64,000 nt of DNA from MFAQ01 sp964429015 (GTDB taxonomy: Bacteria > Patescibacteriota > Microgenomatia > UBA1400 > MFAQ01), in assembly GCA_964429015.1 (NCBI GenBank), contig CAYSAM010000003.1:1-64000 (forward strand), given 5' to 3'. The notes under the pieces are model-generated. The model was not told the origin of the DNA. It saw only the letters and a program-made list of their open reading frames with translations, and did not search any database. The position numbers were made by a program, and so were the translations under genes. Shown one piece after another: positions 16,013 to 23,395 of the stretch. Within the stretch, counting starts at the first letter, position 1. Each line of letters starts with the position of its first letter.

Positions 16013-16035
16013 ACCCGCTTCTTAGCGGGTTTTTT
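16013..16035 (+). terminator. Terminator after the 15616 gene
   Basis: ACCCGCT-tctt-AGCGGGT with six following T, a perfect 7-base stem. Confidence 0.9.
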
Positions 16036-16080
16036 AACGGACTCTTTCAAAAATCTCAAAAACTGTTAATATAAAAATAT

Positions 16081-17097
16081 ATGGCAAGTGAAAATGAAGA
16101 ATATTCCACACGACGAACAGTAGCCCCTCATGCCCCATCAAGGCAACCAAGGCGTGATTTTAAGAGTAGTTATCAAGATGACGTTTACAATCCCTATTCT
16201 AATGTAAACTTAGGTGAGATTTCAGAAGTAAACCGAAAACCCAAAAAAGGCAGAATCAGAAGAAATGAACTAACCCCAACTGAAATTAATAATCTTTCAG
16301 AAGCAGACAAAAAAGCTAGAGAAAAATACCTAGCTGGCAATCTTGAGGAAATAAAACAATTATCATATGTTGAAACTAAGGGGAATTTTGGTAAGGTTGG
16401 TGAGGCACACACTGATGGTAAGCCTCCAGTTACTGAAGAGCGGGACGAAAAAATTACTGGTTTTAGCGTTGTTCAATTAGAAAAAGAAGGAGATGTTTTA
16501 AGAGGTGATGAACAACGCATAGAAGGTATTGATAGTGGAAAATTGGGAACTGGAAAAAATCCAGATCAAGCAGATATTGTCTACACCGAAAACGATCATC
16601 TTTTACCCATTAGTGACCGCGTGCAAAGTTTTGGTGATAGTCCGTTGCCTTTAGAAGATCAACATGCCGATAACGATTATGAATTTGCAAAAAACGAAGA
16701 CAGATTGATTGAGCCTGTTGATGCTACTCGAATAGAAGGTGATATTAACGTTGACTTTAACTTGGAATCAGTTTCAGATAAAGTGGTACGTGAATTCTTA
16801 ATTAAAAAAGGGTTAAGCTTTGTTGAAAATGTTTGGGAAAATTGCCGCTTTATTAATATATATTCAAAAAAAGATAGTTTTGATTTATACATAAATTTAA
16901 ATGCTTATGGCAAAGGTTTTGTAGCTATGAAATTGGTTGACTTCTTTAATATGTGCAATTTGCCAGATTTTAATAATGGTAATTCTCATTTGAAATCACC
17001 TGCGACCTTTGATAAAAAAGAAATATTGTCTACAATTAACAGAATTAAAGTTAACAATCGAGCAAATGGTGCCATAAAAAAATCAAGGCGCCATTGA
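16081..17097 (+). CDS. Unknown acidic, largely disordered protein
   Basis: No family recognised. Unlike the preceding genes it has no SD; the ATG follows an A/T-rich stretch. The 338-residue protein has an Arg/Pro-rich start, a basic patch (KPKKGRIRRNE, about residue 53), a long acidic low-complexity centre, and a more ordered C-terminal part from about residue 230 (DKVVREFLIKKGLSFVENVW, then a beta-rich DLYINLNAYGKGFVAMKLVD and a helix). The C-terminal strand-strand-helix pattern recalls the upstream module but the similarity is weak. It ends 88 bases before secY. Confidence 0.75.
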   Translation: MASENEEYSTRRTVAPHAPSRQPRRDFKSSYQDDVYNPYSNVNLGEISEVNRKPKKGRIRRNELTPTEINNLSEADKKAREKYLAGNLEEIKQLSYVETKGNFGKVGEAHTDGKPPVTEERDEKITGFSVVQLEKEGDVLRGDEQRIEGIDSGKLGTGKNPDQADIVYTENDHLLPISDRVQSFGDSPLPLEDQHADNDYEFAKNEDRLIEPVDATRIEGDINVDFNLESVSDKVVREFLIKKGLSFVENVWENCRFINIYSKKDSFDLYINLNAYGKGFVAMKLVDFFNMCNLPDFNNGNSHLKSPATFDKKEILSTINRIKVNNRANGAIKKSRRH

Positions 17098-17144
17098 CAA
17101 GATAAAAGTTAATTAGACGATCGTATATGGTTGTTGTATAAGCG

Positions 17145-17173
17145 TTACACTTTTTATCTCCTTGATATAGAAT
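17145..17173 (+). promoter_or_regulatory. Promoter of secY
   Basis: TTACAC (17145-17150) and TAGAAT (17168-17173) with 17-base spacing, 12 bases upstream of the secY ATG, so the mRNA leader would be only a few bases long, consistent with the lack of an SD. A second TTGACA at 17094-17099 has no matching -10. Confidence 0.6.
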
Positions 17174-17185
17174 AGTACTCACTCT

Positions 17186-18469
17186 ATGGAAAATATTTTT
17201 GCTCCACTGCGAGCCTTGTTTAAAATCAAAGATCTTCGTTCTCGTCTTATCTTTACTGCCGTCATCATTGCCATCTTTCGCTTTGTGGCTCATATTCCTA
17301 CCCCAGGTATTAATGTCGCTGCACTACAACAACTTTTTGGTGGCAATGCCTTTCTCTCGCTACTAGACGTTTTTTCAGGTGGTACTCTTACCAATTTTTC
17401 CGTCATGGCTCTAGGGCTAAACCCCTACATCAACGCTTCTATAATTATTCAAATGCTTGGCATGGTCGTTCCCAAACTCGAAGAACTTCAAAAAGAGGGG
17501 GACTATGGTCGCCAAAAATTAAACCAATACACCAGGCTACTTACCTTACCACTAAGCTTTTTGCAAGGTATTGCTCTCATAATGCTTTTAGCTAAGCAAG
17601 GTCTAACCACTACCGCCGACCCTCTCAAACTCGCCGCTATTATTTTTACTCTCTCCGCCGGCACCTCTTTTCTTATTTGGCTTGGTGAACAATTAAATGA
17701 CTACGGTTTGGGAAATGGTATTAGTATGATTATTTTTGTTGGTATTGTTAGTCGTTTGCCAGTTAGTGCTGCTCAAGTTTTTTCCACTATCGACCCTTCC
17801 CAATACTTTACCTACCTAATTTTTCTTTTCTTTGCTGTCGTTGCCATTTATGCCATCATTCGTACAGGTGAGGCTGTCCGCGAGGTGCCAATTCAGTCCG
17901 CGCGCCGAGGTGCCAATACTTTTACCACCTCAGTTTCCAACCACCTACCTCTCAAATTAAATCAGGCAGGTGTCATCCCAATCATCTTTGCTGTTTCGTT
18001 TATGTTAATTCCCAATCTCTTAAGTCGTGTTTTAGCGGGTGTCAATCAGCCAAGTTTAGCCAGTTTTGCAAGTAATCTTAGTATCGCCCTAGCTCCAAAT
18101 ACTTTTTTGTATAACAGTATTTACTTTTGTTTAGTTGTTGCTTTCTGTTACTTTTATACTGCCGTTGTTTTTAATCCCGAAAAAATTGCCAAAGATCTTC
18201 GCACTTCAGGTTCTTTTGTTCCGGGCATAAGACCAGGTCAAAATACTGTTGAATATCTAAACTTTGTTCTCAATCGTATTACCTTGGTTGGTGCCAGCTT
18301 CTTAGGATTAGTTGCCATTTTCCCCTCTATTATTTCTGGAATTACAGGTATAAGTTCTATCGCCATTGGAGGTACCGGCATTCTTATCGTTGTTTCCGTG
18401 GTTCTCGAAATTCTCAAAGCCGTCAACTCCCAGCTCTACATGTACAACTACGACAAATTTTTAGATTAA
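17186..18469 (+). CDS. secY: Preprotein translocase subunit SecY
   Basis: Channel subunit of the Sec translocon. It has 427 residues and ten hydrophobic segments. Recognisable motifs are RFVAHIPTPGIN after TM1, GLNPYINASIIIQM in the plug/TM2 region, the cytosolic loop QSARRGANTFTT, and RPGQNTVEYLN before TM9. In most genomes it follows rplO; here it has its own promoter after the inserted genes. Confidence 0.98.
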   Translation: MENIFAPLRALFKIKDLRSRLIFTAVIIAIFRFVAHIPTPGINVAALQQLFGGNAFLSLLDVFSGGTLTNFSVMALGLNPYINASIIIQMLGMVVPKLEELQKEGDYGRQKLNQYTRLLTLPLSFLQGIALIMLLAKQGLTTTADPLKLAAIIFTLSAGTSFLIWLGEQLNDYGLGNGISMIIFVGIVSRLPVSAAQVFSTIDPSQYFTYLIFLFFAVVAIYAIIRTGEAVREVPIQSARRGANTFTTSVSNHLPLKLNQAGVIPIIFAVSFMLIPNLLSRVLAGVNQPSLASFASNLSIALAPNTFLYNSIYFCLVVAFCYFYTAVVFNPEKIAKDLRTSGSFVPGIRPGQNTVEYLNFVLNRITLVGASFLGLVAIFPSIISGITGISSIAIGGTGILIVVSVVLEILKAVNSQLYMYNYDKFLD

Positions 18470-18476
18470 AATCATT

Positions 18477-18520
18477 GTCATTGCGAGGCACGTCTTTATG
18501 ACAGCCGCAAAAATCTATAT
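18477..18520 (+). repeat. Copy of the GTCATTGCGAG repeat after secY
   Basis: TGTCATTGCGAGGCACG at the left and an AATCTATATAAA block at the right match the family; the middle is diverged. It fills the gap between secY and the HAD-like gene. Confidence 0.7.
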
Positions 18521-18534
18521 AAATTGAATACAAA

Positions 18535-18918
18535 ATGAAAACCATTTTAGTCGACGCTGCTGGAACACTTGTCGTCGATGGTCAGGGAATATATCAGCCT
18601 CTTTATGACCTACTGGAAGAGTACCTAAACAAAAAGATTATTTTGTCCAATGCCAACGACGAACAATTGGTTGACTATGGCATCGTTAACATGCCATATG
18701 AAGTCTTTACCTTAAAACACAATCCCAACAAAGACAATCCTGAGTATTTTAAAACAATGTTGAACCATTTTGGCTTATCCGTTTCGGATGTCATTTATTT
18801 TGAGCATAGCCCCGAGGCTGTCGAAAGTGCCACTTCTCTAGGTATACTTTCTCATCACTACGACTCGGATAAAAAAGATATTGAAAGTCTAAAAGTATTT
18901 CTAGATAAAAACCTTTAG
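18535..18918 (+). CDS. HAD-superfamily hydrolase-like protein
   Basis: The 127-residue protein begins VDAAGTLV, resembling HAD motif I (DxxGT) with Ala in place of the second catalytic Asp, continues with IILSNAND (motif II-like Ser) and ends with YFEHSPEAVESATSLG, resembling the motif IV region. It is short for the superfamily and lacks a cap domain. The loss of the usual second Asp of motif I suggests an altered or lost phosphatase activity. It sits between secY and a DUF559 cassette. Confidence 0.7.
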   Translation: MKTILVDAAGTLVVDGQGIYQPLYDLLEEYLNKKIILSNANDEQLVDYGIVNMPYEVFTLKHNPNKDNPEYFKTMLNHFGLSVSDVIYFEHSPEAVESATSLGILSHHYDSDKKDIESLKVFLDKNL

Positions 18919-18921
18919 TTT

Positions 18922-19341
18922 TTAATCCCTCTCGGCTTCGCCGCTTCTCCCTTTGACAAGGGAGAGCAAAACACTTTTAACTTTTCCAAAATCTTTCAAT
19001 ACAGTCTCGTTTGTAAATCTGATAGTTTCAATTCCAATTTGTTTCAAAAATTCATCACGCTCCTTGTCGTAACCTACTCTATCTTTGTGATACTCTCCAT
19101 CAATTTCAATAGCCAAGTTTAATTCAGAACAATAAAAATCCAAAATAAATCTTCCAATCGGTTTCTGTCTGGTAAATTTATATCCTGTCTGTTTTTTAGA
19201 TAGTATCTTCTCCCAAACTAACACTTCTGCTTTTGTTGGTTTCTTTCTGTTAATTCTTGCTGCCCAGGTTAACTTTGGTAAATACTTTATTTGCCCATGT
19301 GTTTTGCTAATAACTTCAAAATCAATAGCTTTTTTCGTCAC
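18922..19341 (-). CDS. DUF559 endonuclease-like protein
   Basis: The 139-residue protein carries the DUF559 core: GYKFTRQKPIGRFILDFYC, then LAIEIDGEYH and FLKQIGIETIRF, a VSR/restriction-endonuclease-like fold with likely metal-binding Asp, Glu and Asp. The GTG at 19341 is the start. The last 14 residues are encoded by a Ser/Glu/Arg-coding dispersed repeat (18930-18969). Long direct repeats lie just upstream. Such genes are often found next to these repeats, which hints at a mobile cassette; the function of the family is not established. Confidence 0.85.
   Translation of the reverse strand: MTKKAIDFEVISKTHGQIKYLPKLTWAARINRKKPTKAEVLVWEKILSKKQTGYKFTRQKPIGRFILDFYCSELNLAIEIDGEYHKDRVGYDKERDEFLKQIGIETIRFTNETVLKDFGKVKSVLLSLVKGRSGEAERD
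18930..18969. repeat. CTCTCGGCTTCGCCG-type repeat at the DUF559 3' end
   Basis: Contains two short hairpins: CGGC-ttc-GCCG and CTCCCTT-tgacA-AGGGAG. It encodes the C terminus of the DUF559 protein and is related in sequence to the AAGGGA/CCCT repeats on the other side of the gene. Confidence 0.7.
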
Positions 19342-19350
19342 AAATAATTG

Positions 19351-19391
19351 TAACGCCCTGCCCTGTCAAGGGAAGGGTTGGGGAAGGGTTT
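19351..19391 (+). repeat. 41-base direct repeat, copy 1
   Basis: An exact 41-base match to 19460-19500, beginning TAACGCCCTGCCCTGTCAAG and ending in GGAAGGGTTT. It lies 10 bases upstream of the DUF559 start. Confidence 0.9.
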
Positions 19392-19428
19392 AAAAAGTGA
19401 GGGGGATTAAAAACATTAAGGCTTTATT

Positions 19429-19457
19429 CTGGATTCCGGATCAAGTCCGGAATGACA
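19429..19457. repeat. GGATTCCGGA..TCCGGAATGAC palindrome
   Basis: ATTCCGGA-tcaag-TCCGGAAT is an 8-base inverted repeat between the two 41-base direct repeats. It is the inverse orientation of the palindromes at 10923 and 60081. Confidence 0.75.
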
Positions 19458-19459
19458 AC

Positions 19460-19500
19460 TAACGCCCTGCCCTGTCAAGGGAAGGGTTGGGGAAGGGTTT
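19460..19500 (+). repeat. 41-base direct repeat, copy 2
   Basis: Exact copy of 19351-19391 at a distance of 109 bases; it ends 17 bases before the adk start, so it may carry part of the adk leader. Confidence 0.9.
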
Positions 19501-19517
19501 TGGTATAAAATAAATCC

Positions 19518-20081
19518 ATGAACCTAATCATTCTCGGTGCCCCCGGTTCCGGAAAAGGCACCCAAGCCGAAAAAATCGCCAAAGAATTTAATCTTGCCCA
19601 CATTTCAGGCGGAGAGTCACTGCGCAAAGAAATAGCCAGTGGGTCAAGAAAAGGCGAACTAATTGCCCACATTATGGAAAAGGGGGACTTAGTCCCGTTT
19701 GAAACAATCTCTTCCGTTATTGAACCAGAAATTCTAGAGAATAAAGACAATTTTATTTTGGATGGTAGTCCCAGAGATCTGGTCCAGGCCGAATATCTAA
19801 ATGCTTTTTTTGCCGAAAACAAAATCAACATCGACTTTGTAATATACCTCCATGTTCCAGACGAAAAACTCATCGATAGACTTTTGCTTCGTGCCAAAAC
19901 CGAAAACCGTGTCGATGATAATTTAGAATCTATTCAAGAGAGATTCAAAGTATTCCACCAAAATACCGAACCTGTCATCGCCTTTTACCAAAAAAATTCT
20001 CACTTTCTCAAAATAGATGGTGATCGCAGTATCGAAGACATAGCCAAAGAACTCAGTAATATAATAGGACAAAGTACATGA
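19518..20081 (+). CDS. adk: Adenylate kinase
   Basis: Interconverts ATP + AMP and 2 ADP. The 187-residue protein has the P-loop GAPGSGKGTQ at residues 7-16, DGSPRD near 89 (usually DGFPR) and conserved Arg in the RLLLRAKTENRVDDN region. It is the short-LID form with no zinc Cys cluster. Its stop overlaps the map start as ATGA, the classical adk-map pairing within the spc operon. Confidence 0.95.
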   Translation: MNLIILGAPGSGKGTQAEKIAKEFNLAHISGGESLRKEIASGSRKGELIAHIMEKGDLVPFETISSVIEPEILENKDNFILDGSPRDLVQAEYLNAFFAENKINIDFVIYLHVPDEKLIDRLLLRAKTENRVDDNLESIQERFKVFHQNTEPVIAFYQKNSHFLKIDGDRSIEDIAKELSNIIGQST

Positions 20082-20815
20082 GTTCAAAAACCCAAATCAT
20101 GATCGAAGGCGGCAAACGCCTAGGTCACATCAAATTCCAATTAGCCGAAGCGGTCAAAGCAGGAGTCACCCCACTAGAGGTCGATGCTCTTGCCGATAAG
20201 CTCATCAAGGCAGGAGGAGATAAAGCTAACTTCAAAATGGTCGATGGCTATCGCTTTGCTACTTGTATTAATGTCAACGCTGGAATTGTTCATGGTATTC
20301 CTACCAACAAACCCTTTCAAGAGGGTGATGTTGTTAAGGTCGATGTTGGTTTATTCCACAACGGTTTCCACTTAGATACTTCCAATACTATCTACATTCC
20401 ACCCCAAAACGCCAAAGTAAATAATTTTTTAGAAGTCAGTCGTAAGGCCTTAGAGCTGGCCATTTTTACCGCTACCGCTGGCAACAGTGTTTACGATCTC
20501 GGTGTGGCCATGCAAACTACTGTAGAGGCTGGTGGTTATAGCGTCATTCGAGATCTTACTGGCCATGGCATCGGTCGTCAGCTCCACATGAATCCTTTTA
20601 TTCCCTGTTATGCCGAACCAAAAACCAAGCGAGATATTTTAAGTATCGATCAGACTATTGCTGTAGAGATTATGTCAGCTATGGGAGACTACCACCTAGT
20701 AGAAGAGTCCGATGGTTGGACTCTATCCACCCAAGATGGCTCCATTACTGCTATGTACGAGGAAACCATCTGTATTACTGACGGCCAGCCCCTCATTCTC
20801 ACCGCCATAAACTAG
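20078..20815 (+). CDS. map: Methionine aminopeptidase, type I
   Basis: Removes the N-terminal Met from nascent proteins. The 245-residue protein shows the metal ligands in VDVG and LDTSNT (two Asp), HGIGRQLHMNP (His), VEIMSAM (Glu) and MYEETICIT (Glu). It overlaps adk by 4 bases. Confidence 0.96.
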   Translation: MSSKTQIMIEGGKRLGHIKFQLAEAVKAGVTPLEVDALADKLIKAGGDKANFKMVDGYRFATCINVNAGIVHGIPTNKPFQEGDVVKVDVGLFHNGFHLDTSNTIYIPPQNAKVNNFLEVSRKALELAIFTATAGNSVYDLGVAMQTTVEAGGYSVIRDLTGHGIGRQLHMNPFIPCYAEPKTKRDILSIDQTIAVEIMSAMGDYHLVEESDGWTLSTQDGSITAMYEETICITDGQPLILTAIN

Positions 20816-20839
20816 CTCTTTCTTGGTAGTTTGGTGGTC

Positions 20840-20845
20840 TATAAT
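20840..20845 (+). promoter_or_regulatory. -10 box upstream of the 20890 gene
   Basis: TATAAT, 44 bases before the SD-led ATG; no convincing -35. Confidence 0.45.
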
Positions 20846-20889
20846 ACCCACATCACCGCAGTTTAAATTTGTATAAATTAGGAGTCAAT

Positions 20890-21330
20890 ATGAAAACCTT
20901 GTTGTTAGTCCATGATCAAGATTTCCTTTCCACTGCCAGCGCGCTCTGTTACATGCTCACAGCTTCTGGCTTTAGGGTTGTTTTAAGCTCAGATCTTTTT
21001 GCTGGAAGCCTCAAATCAGAAGCCTACAACGATCTCGACAAGATTTTTACCAATACCGCGGCGTTTTTAGTTTTACCCAGCCCAAATCTCTTTAAAAATG
21101 ATTTTCTCCTCGGAATTGTTCACGATGCGGTTGGCGAACGCAAGGCTATTCTCCTTTCCTTATCATCTGTCACAAATCTGCCTCCGTGGTATACAAATCC
21201 CATTGTTATCGACAATCCAGGAGATACCTCACAAGGGCTAAATCAGCTGATAACAAGGTTAAATTTGTTTGTTATGAATCAGCCGCCTATTATTACTCCA
21301 GACATCATAAGTCTAAGAAGAATCAACTAA
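20890..21330 (+). CDS. Unknown Rossmann-like small protein, SD-led
   Basis: No family confidently recognised. TAGGAG lies 5 bases before the ATG at 20890. The 146-residue protein alternates strands and helices: KTLLLVHDQDFLSTASALCYML, GFRVVLSS, AAFLVLPSPNL, KAILLSLSS. This resembles TIR or receiver-like folds, but the catalytic Glu of TIR NADases and the phosphoacceptor layout of receivers are not evident. It stands alone between map and infA with its own -10 box and terminator, like the accessory genes at 11-16 kb. Confidence 0.7.
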   Translation: MKTLLLVHDQDFLSTASALCYMLTASGFRVVLSSDLFAGSLKSEAYNDLDKIFTNTAAFLVLPSPNLFKNDFLLGIVHDAVGERKAILLSLSSVTNLPPWYTNPIVIDNPGDTSQGLNQLITRLNLFVMNQPPIITPDIISLRRIN

Positions 21331-21341
21331 ACCGTTCAGTT

Positions 21342-21364
21342 GCCCTCCCTTGAGGGCTTTTTTG
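21342..21364 (+). terminator. Terminator after the 20890 gene
   Basis: GCCCTC (21342-21347) and GAGGGC (21352-21357) with a CCTT loop and seven T. Confidence 0.88.
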
Positions 21365-21425
21365 TATTCATTTTACCAGTGATATATGTGTCCCAAACTA
21401 GCCACTAGCCAAACCTAGGATTGTT

Positions 21426-21434
21426 TGCTACAAT
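21426..21434 (+). promoter_or_regulatory. Extended -10 promoter of infA
   Basis: TGC followed by TACAAT (21429-21434) fits an extended -10 element; no good -35 at the usual distance. It would restart transcription of the ribosomal cluster after the terminator at 21342. Confidence 0.5.
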
Positions 21435-21455
21435 AGCCGTTGCACACAAAATATT

Positions 21456-21674
21456 ATGGCTAAAAACCAAATGACTGAGTTAAACGGAGTCGTTTCCGAG
21501 TGTCTGCCCAACACCCAATTTAGGGTAACACTAGAAGACGGCAGGGAAATCTTAGCTCATCTTGCCGGACGTATGAGGCTTCACCGCATTCGCGTCATGC
21601 CTGGGGACAAAGTTAAGCTCGAAATGAGCCAATACGACCTCGACAAAGGTAGGATAATCTACAGATCAAACTAA
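21456..21674 (+). CDS. infA: Translation initiation factor IF-1
   Basis: OB-fold factor that blocks the A site during initiation. It has 72 residues, the standard size. The segment GVVSECLPNTQFRVTLEDGR and the middle MRLHRIRVMPGDKVKLEMS match the family. It begins the infA-rpmJ-rpsM-rpsK-rpsD-rpoA-rplQ run. Confidence 0.97.
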   Translation: MAKNQMTELNGVVSECLPNTQFRVTLEDGREILAHLAGRMRLHRIRVMPGDKVKLEMSQYDLDKGRIIYRSN

Positions 21675-21721
21675 TTTCGTTTATCTCTTAAAAAAATTAT
21701 TTATCACTAAACAAAAATCTA

Positions 21722-21835
21722 ATGCGAGTTCAATCGTCTGTCAGACCTCGATGTAAAAATTGTAAAATTATTAAACGCCATGGTAAGGTGTTGGTTATTT
21801 GCACCAACGCACGTCATAAGCAACGCCAAGGCTAA
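21722..21835 (+). CDS. rpmJ: 50S ribosomal protein L36 (bL36)
   Basis: The 37-residue protein begins MRVQSSVRPRCKNCKI and has the four zinc ligands C11, C14, C27 and H32, with the usual RHKQRQG end. It is in its standard place between infA and rpsM. No SD is seen. Confidence 0.97.
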   Translation: MRVQSSVRPRCKNCKIIKRHGKVLVICTNARHKQRQG

Positions 21836-21874
21836 AGTTAAATTTAAAATTTAAACTCAAAAAAATAAACAAAT

Positions 21875-22276
21875 ATGCCTAGAATTTCCGGAATCGATAT
21901 CCCAAATGAAAAAAGAATAGACGTTGCTCTTACCTATATCTATGGTATCGGTGAAAAAGTTGCTCACGACATTCTCAAAACAGCCAAAGTTGATCCTAGT
22001 ATCCGTACCAAAAATCTAACTGCCGACGAGCTCAGACTTATCCAAACCACCATCGAAACTCTCCCCACCGAAGGTGAGCTCAGAAAAATCGTTCGCGACA
22101 ACATCGAAACTCTTAAGCGTATTCAGGCCTACCGCGGTACCAGACACTCCATGGGTCTACCTGTAAGAGGTCAAAGAACCAAAACCAATGCTCGCACTCG
22201 CAAGGGTAAGAGAAAAACCATTGGTGCCGTTAGTAAAGAAGCCGAAGCCGCCAAGGCAGCAGCTACCAAGAAGTAA
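21875..22276 (+). CDS. rpsM: 30S ribosomal protein S13 (uS13)
   Basis: 30S head protein contacting P-site tRNA. It has 133 residues; MPRISGIDIPNEKRI at the N terminus and the RGTRHSMGLPVRGQRTKTNA segment near residue 88 are diagnostic. The C-terminal tail is Lys/Ala-rich and somewhat extended. Confidence 0.98.
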   Translation: MPRISGIDIPNEKRIDVALTYIYGIGEKVAHDILKTAKVDPSIRTKNLTADELRLIQTTIETLPTEGELRKIVRDNIETLKRIQAYRGTRHSMGLPVRGQRTKTNARTRKGKRKTIGAVSKEAEAAKAAATKK

Positions 22277-22292
22277 TTAATTTATTCACAAA

Positions 22293-22706
22293 ATGGCAGA
22301 TAACAAAACCAAATCAAAGACTCAAGTCAAAGTTAAAAAAGCTTCTGGTGTTAGCTTCAAAAGCGGCCAAGGCAAAATGTATGTCAAAGCTACATTTAAT
22401 ACTACTTATGTCACCTTTACCGACGCTTCTGGCAACACTCTATGTTGGAGTGCCGCGGGCACTTGCGGATTCAAAGGCGCCAAACGTTCCACTCCTTTTG
22501 CTGCAACTACTATTATCGAAGAAGGTCTCCGTAAAGCAAAATCTATGGGACTTATGTCTGCAGATGTCTACCTCAAAGGTCCTGGCCCAGGCAAAGATGC
22601 TGCTCTTCGTGTGTTAAAAACCTCTGGAATCGAAATTAATACCTTGGCTGACACTACTCCAATCCCTCACAATGGCTGCCGACCAAGAAAACACCGACGT
22701 GTTTAA
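22293..22706 (+). CDS. rpsK: 30S ribosomal protein S11 (uS11)
   Basis: Platform protein of the 30S subunit. It has 137 residues. The core ATFNTTYVTFTDASGNTLCW, AAGTCGFKGAKRSTPFAA and C-terminal PHNGCRPRKHRRV match the family. A Lys-rich N-terminal extension of about 25 residues precedes the core. Confidence 0.98.
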   Translation: MADNKTKSKTQVKVKKASGVSFKSGQGKMYVKATFNTTYVTFTDASGNTLCWSAAGTCGFKGAKRSTPFAATTIIEEGLRKAKSMGLMSADVYLKGPGPGKDAALRVLKTSGIEINTLADTTPIPHNGCRPRKHRRV

Positions 22707-22740
22707 ACTAACAACCTATAACTAAAAACCAAGAATAAAT

Positions 22741-23364
22741 ATGGCAAAATATACCGACCCCAAATGCAGACTATGTAGAAGAGAAGGCACTAAGCTTTAT
22801 CTCAAAGGTGCTCGCTGTCTTTCCCCCAAATGTCCCATCGACAAAAAAGGCGCTCAAGTTCCAGGTCAACACGGCAAAAAAAGAGCTCGTGGTCGATTAT
22901 CTGGATTTGGTTTACAGCTAAGAGAAAAGCAAAAAGCCAAGAGAACTTACTCTGTTTTGGAATCACAGTTCCATGGTTACTACGATCAAGCTATCAAGTC
23001 CCAAGGAAACACTTCTGAAGTTCTCATGCAACTTTTAGAATCTCGCTTAGACAACATTTGTTACCGTCTTGGTTTTGTCACTTCCCGTTCTTTGGCTCGC
23101 CAACTTGTTACTCATGGCAATATTTTAGTTAACGGTAAAAAAGTCGATGTTCCTTCTTTCCAAACCAAACCAGGTATGACTATTTCTCTTCCCGAAAAAG
23201 CCGCCAAGTTCGATTTTGTCGCACCAAATCTAAACGACAAAAACGTTCCTGCCAAATGGCTCTCTCGTAAAGGCACCGAAGGCAAAATCGACCGTATGCC
23301 TACCTCAGACGAAATTGGCTCCGAAATCAAAGCCAACCTCATTATTGAGTACTACTCTAGATAA
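22741..23364 (+). CDS. rpsD: 30S ribosomal protein S4, zinc type (uS4)
   Basis: Primary 16S rRNA-binding assembly protein. It has 207 residues. The N-terminal CRLC...GARCLSPKC arrangement gives four Cys for the zinc (C+) form, and the S4 RNA-binding domain (ESRLDNICYRLGF, ARQLVTHGNILVNGKKVD) follows in the middle. Confidence 0.98.
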   Translation: MAKYTDPKCRLCRREGTKLYLKGARCLSPKCPIDKKGAQVPGQHGKKRARGRLSGFGLQLREKQKAKRTYSVLESQFHGYYDQAIKSQGNTSEVLMQLLESRLDNICYRLGFVTSRSLARQLVTHGNILVNGKKVDVPSFQTKPGMTISLPEKAAKFDFVAPNLNDKNVPAKWLSRKGTEGKIDRMPTSDEIGSEIKANLIIEYYSR

Positions 23365-23395
23365 TAATTTAATAATTAACTAACAACAAAACAAC

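Noticed and set aside
17094..17099. TTGACA as the -35 of secY
   Set aside because: No acceptable -10 at 16-18 bases; the TTACAC/TAGAAT pair nearer the gene fits better.
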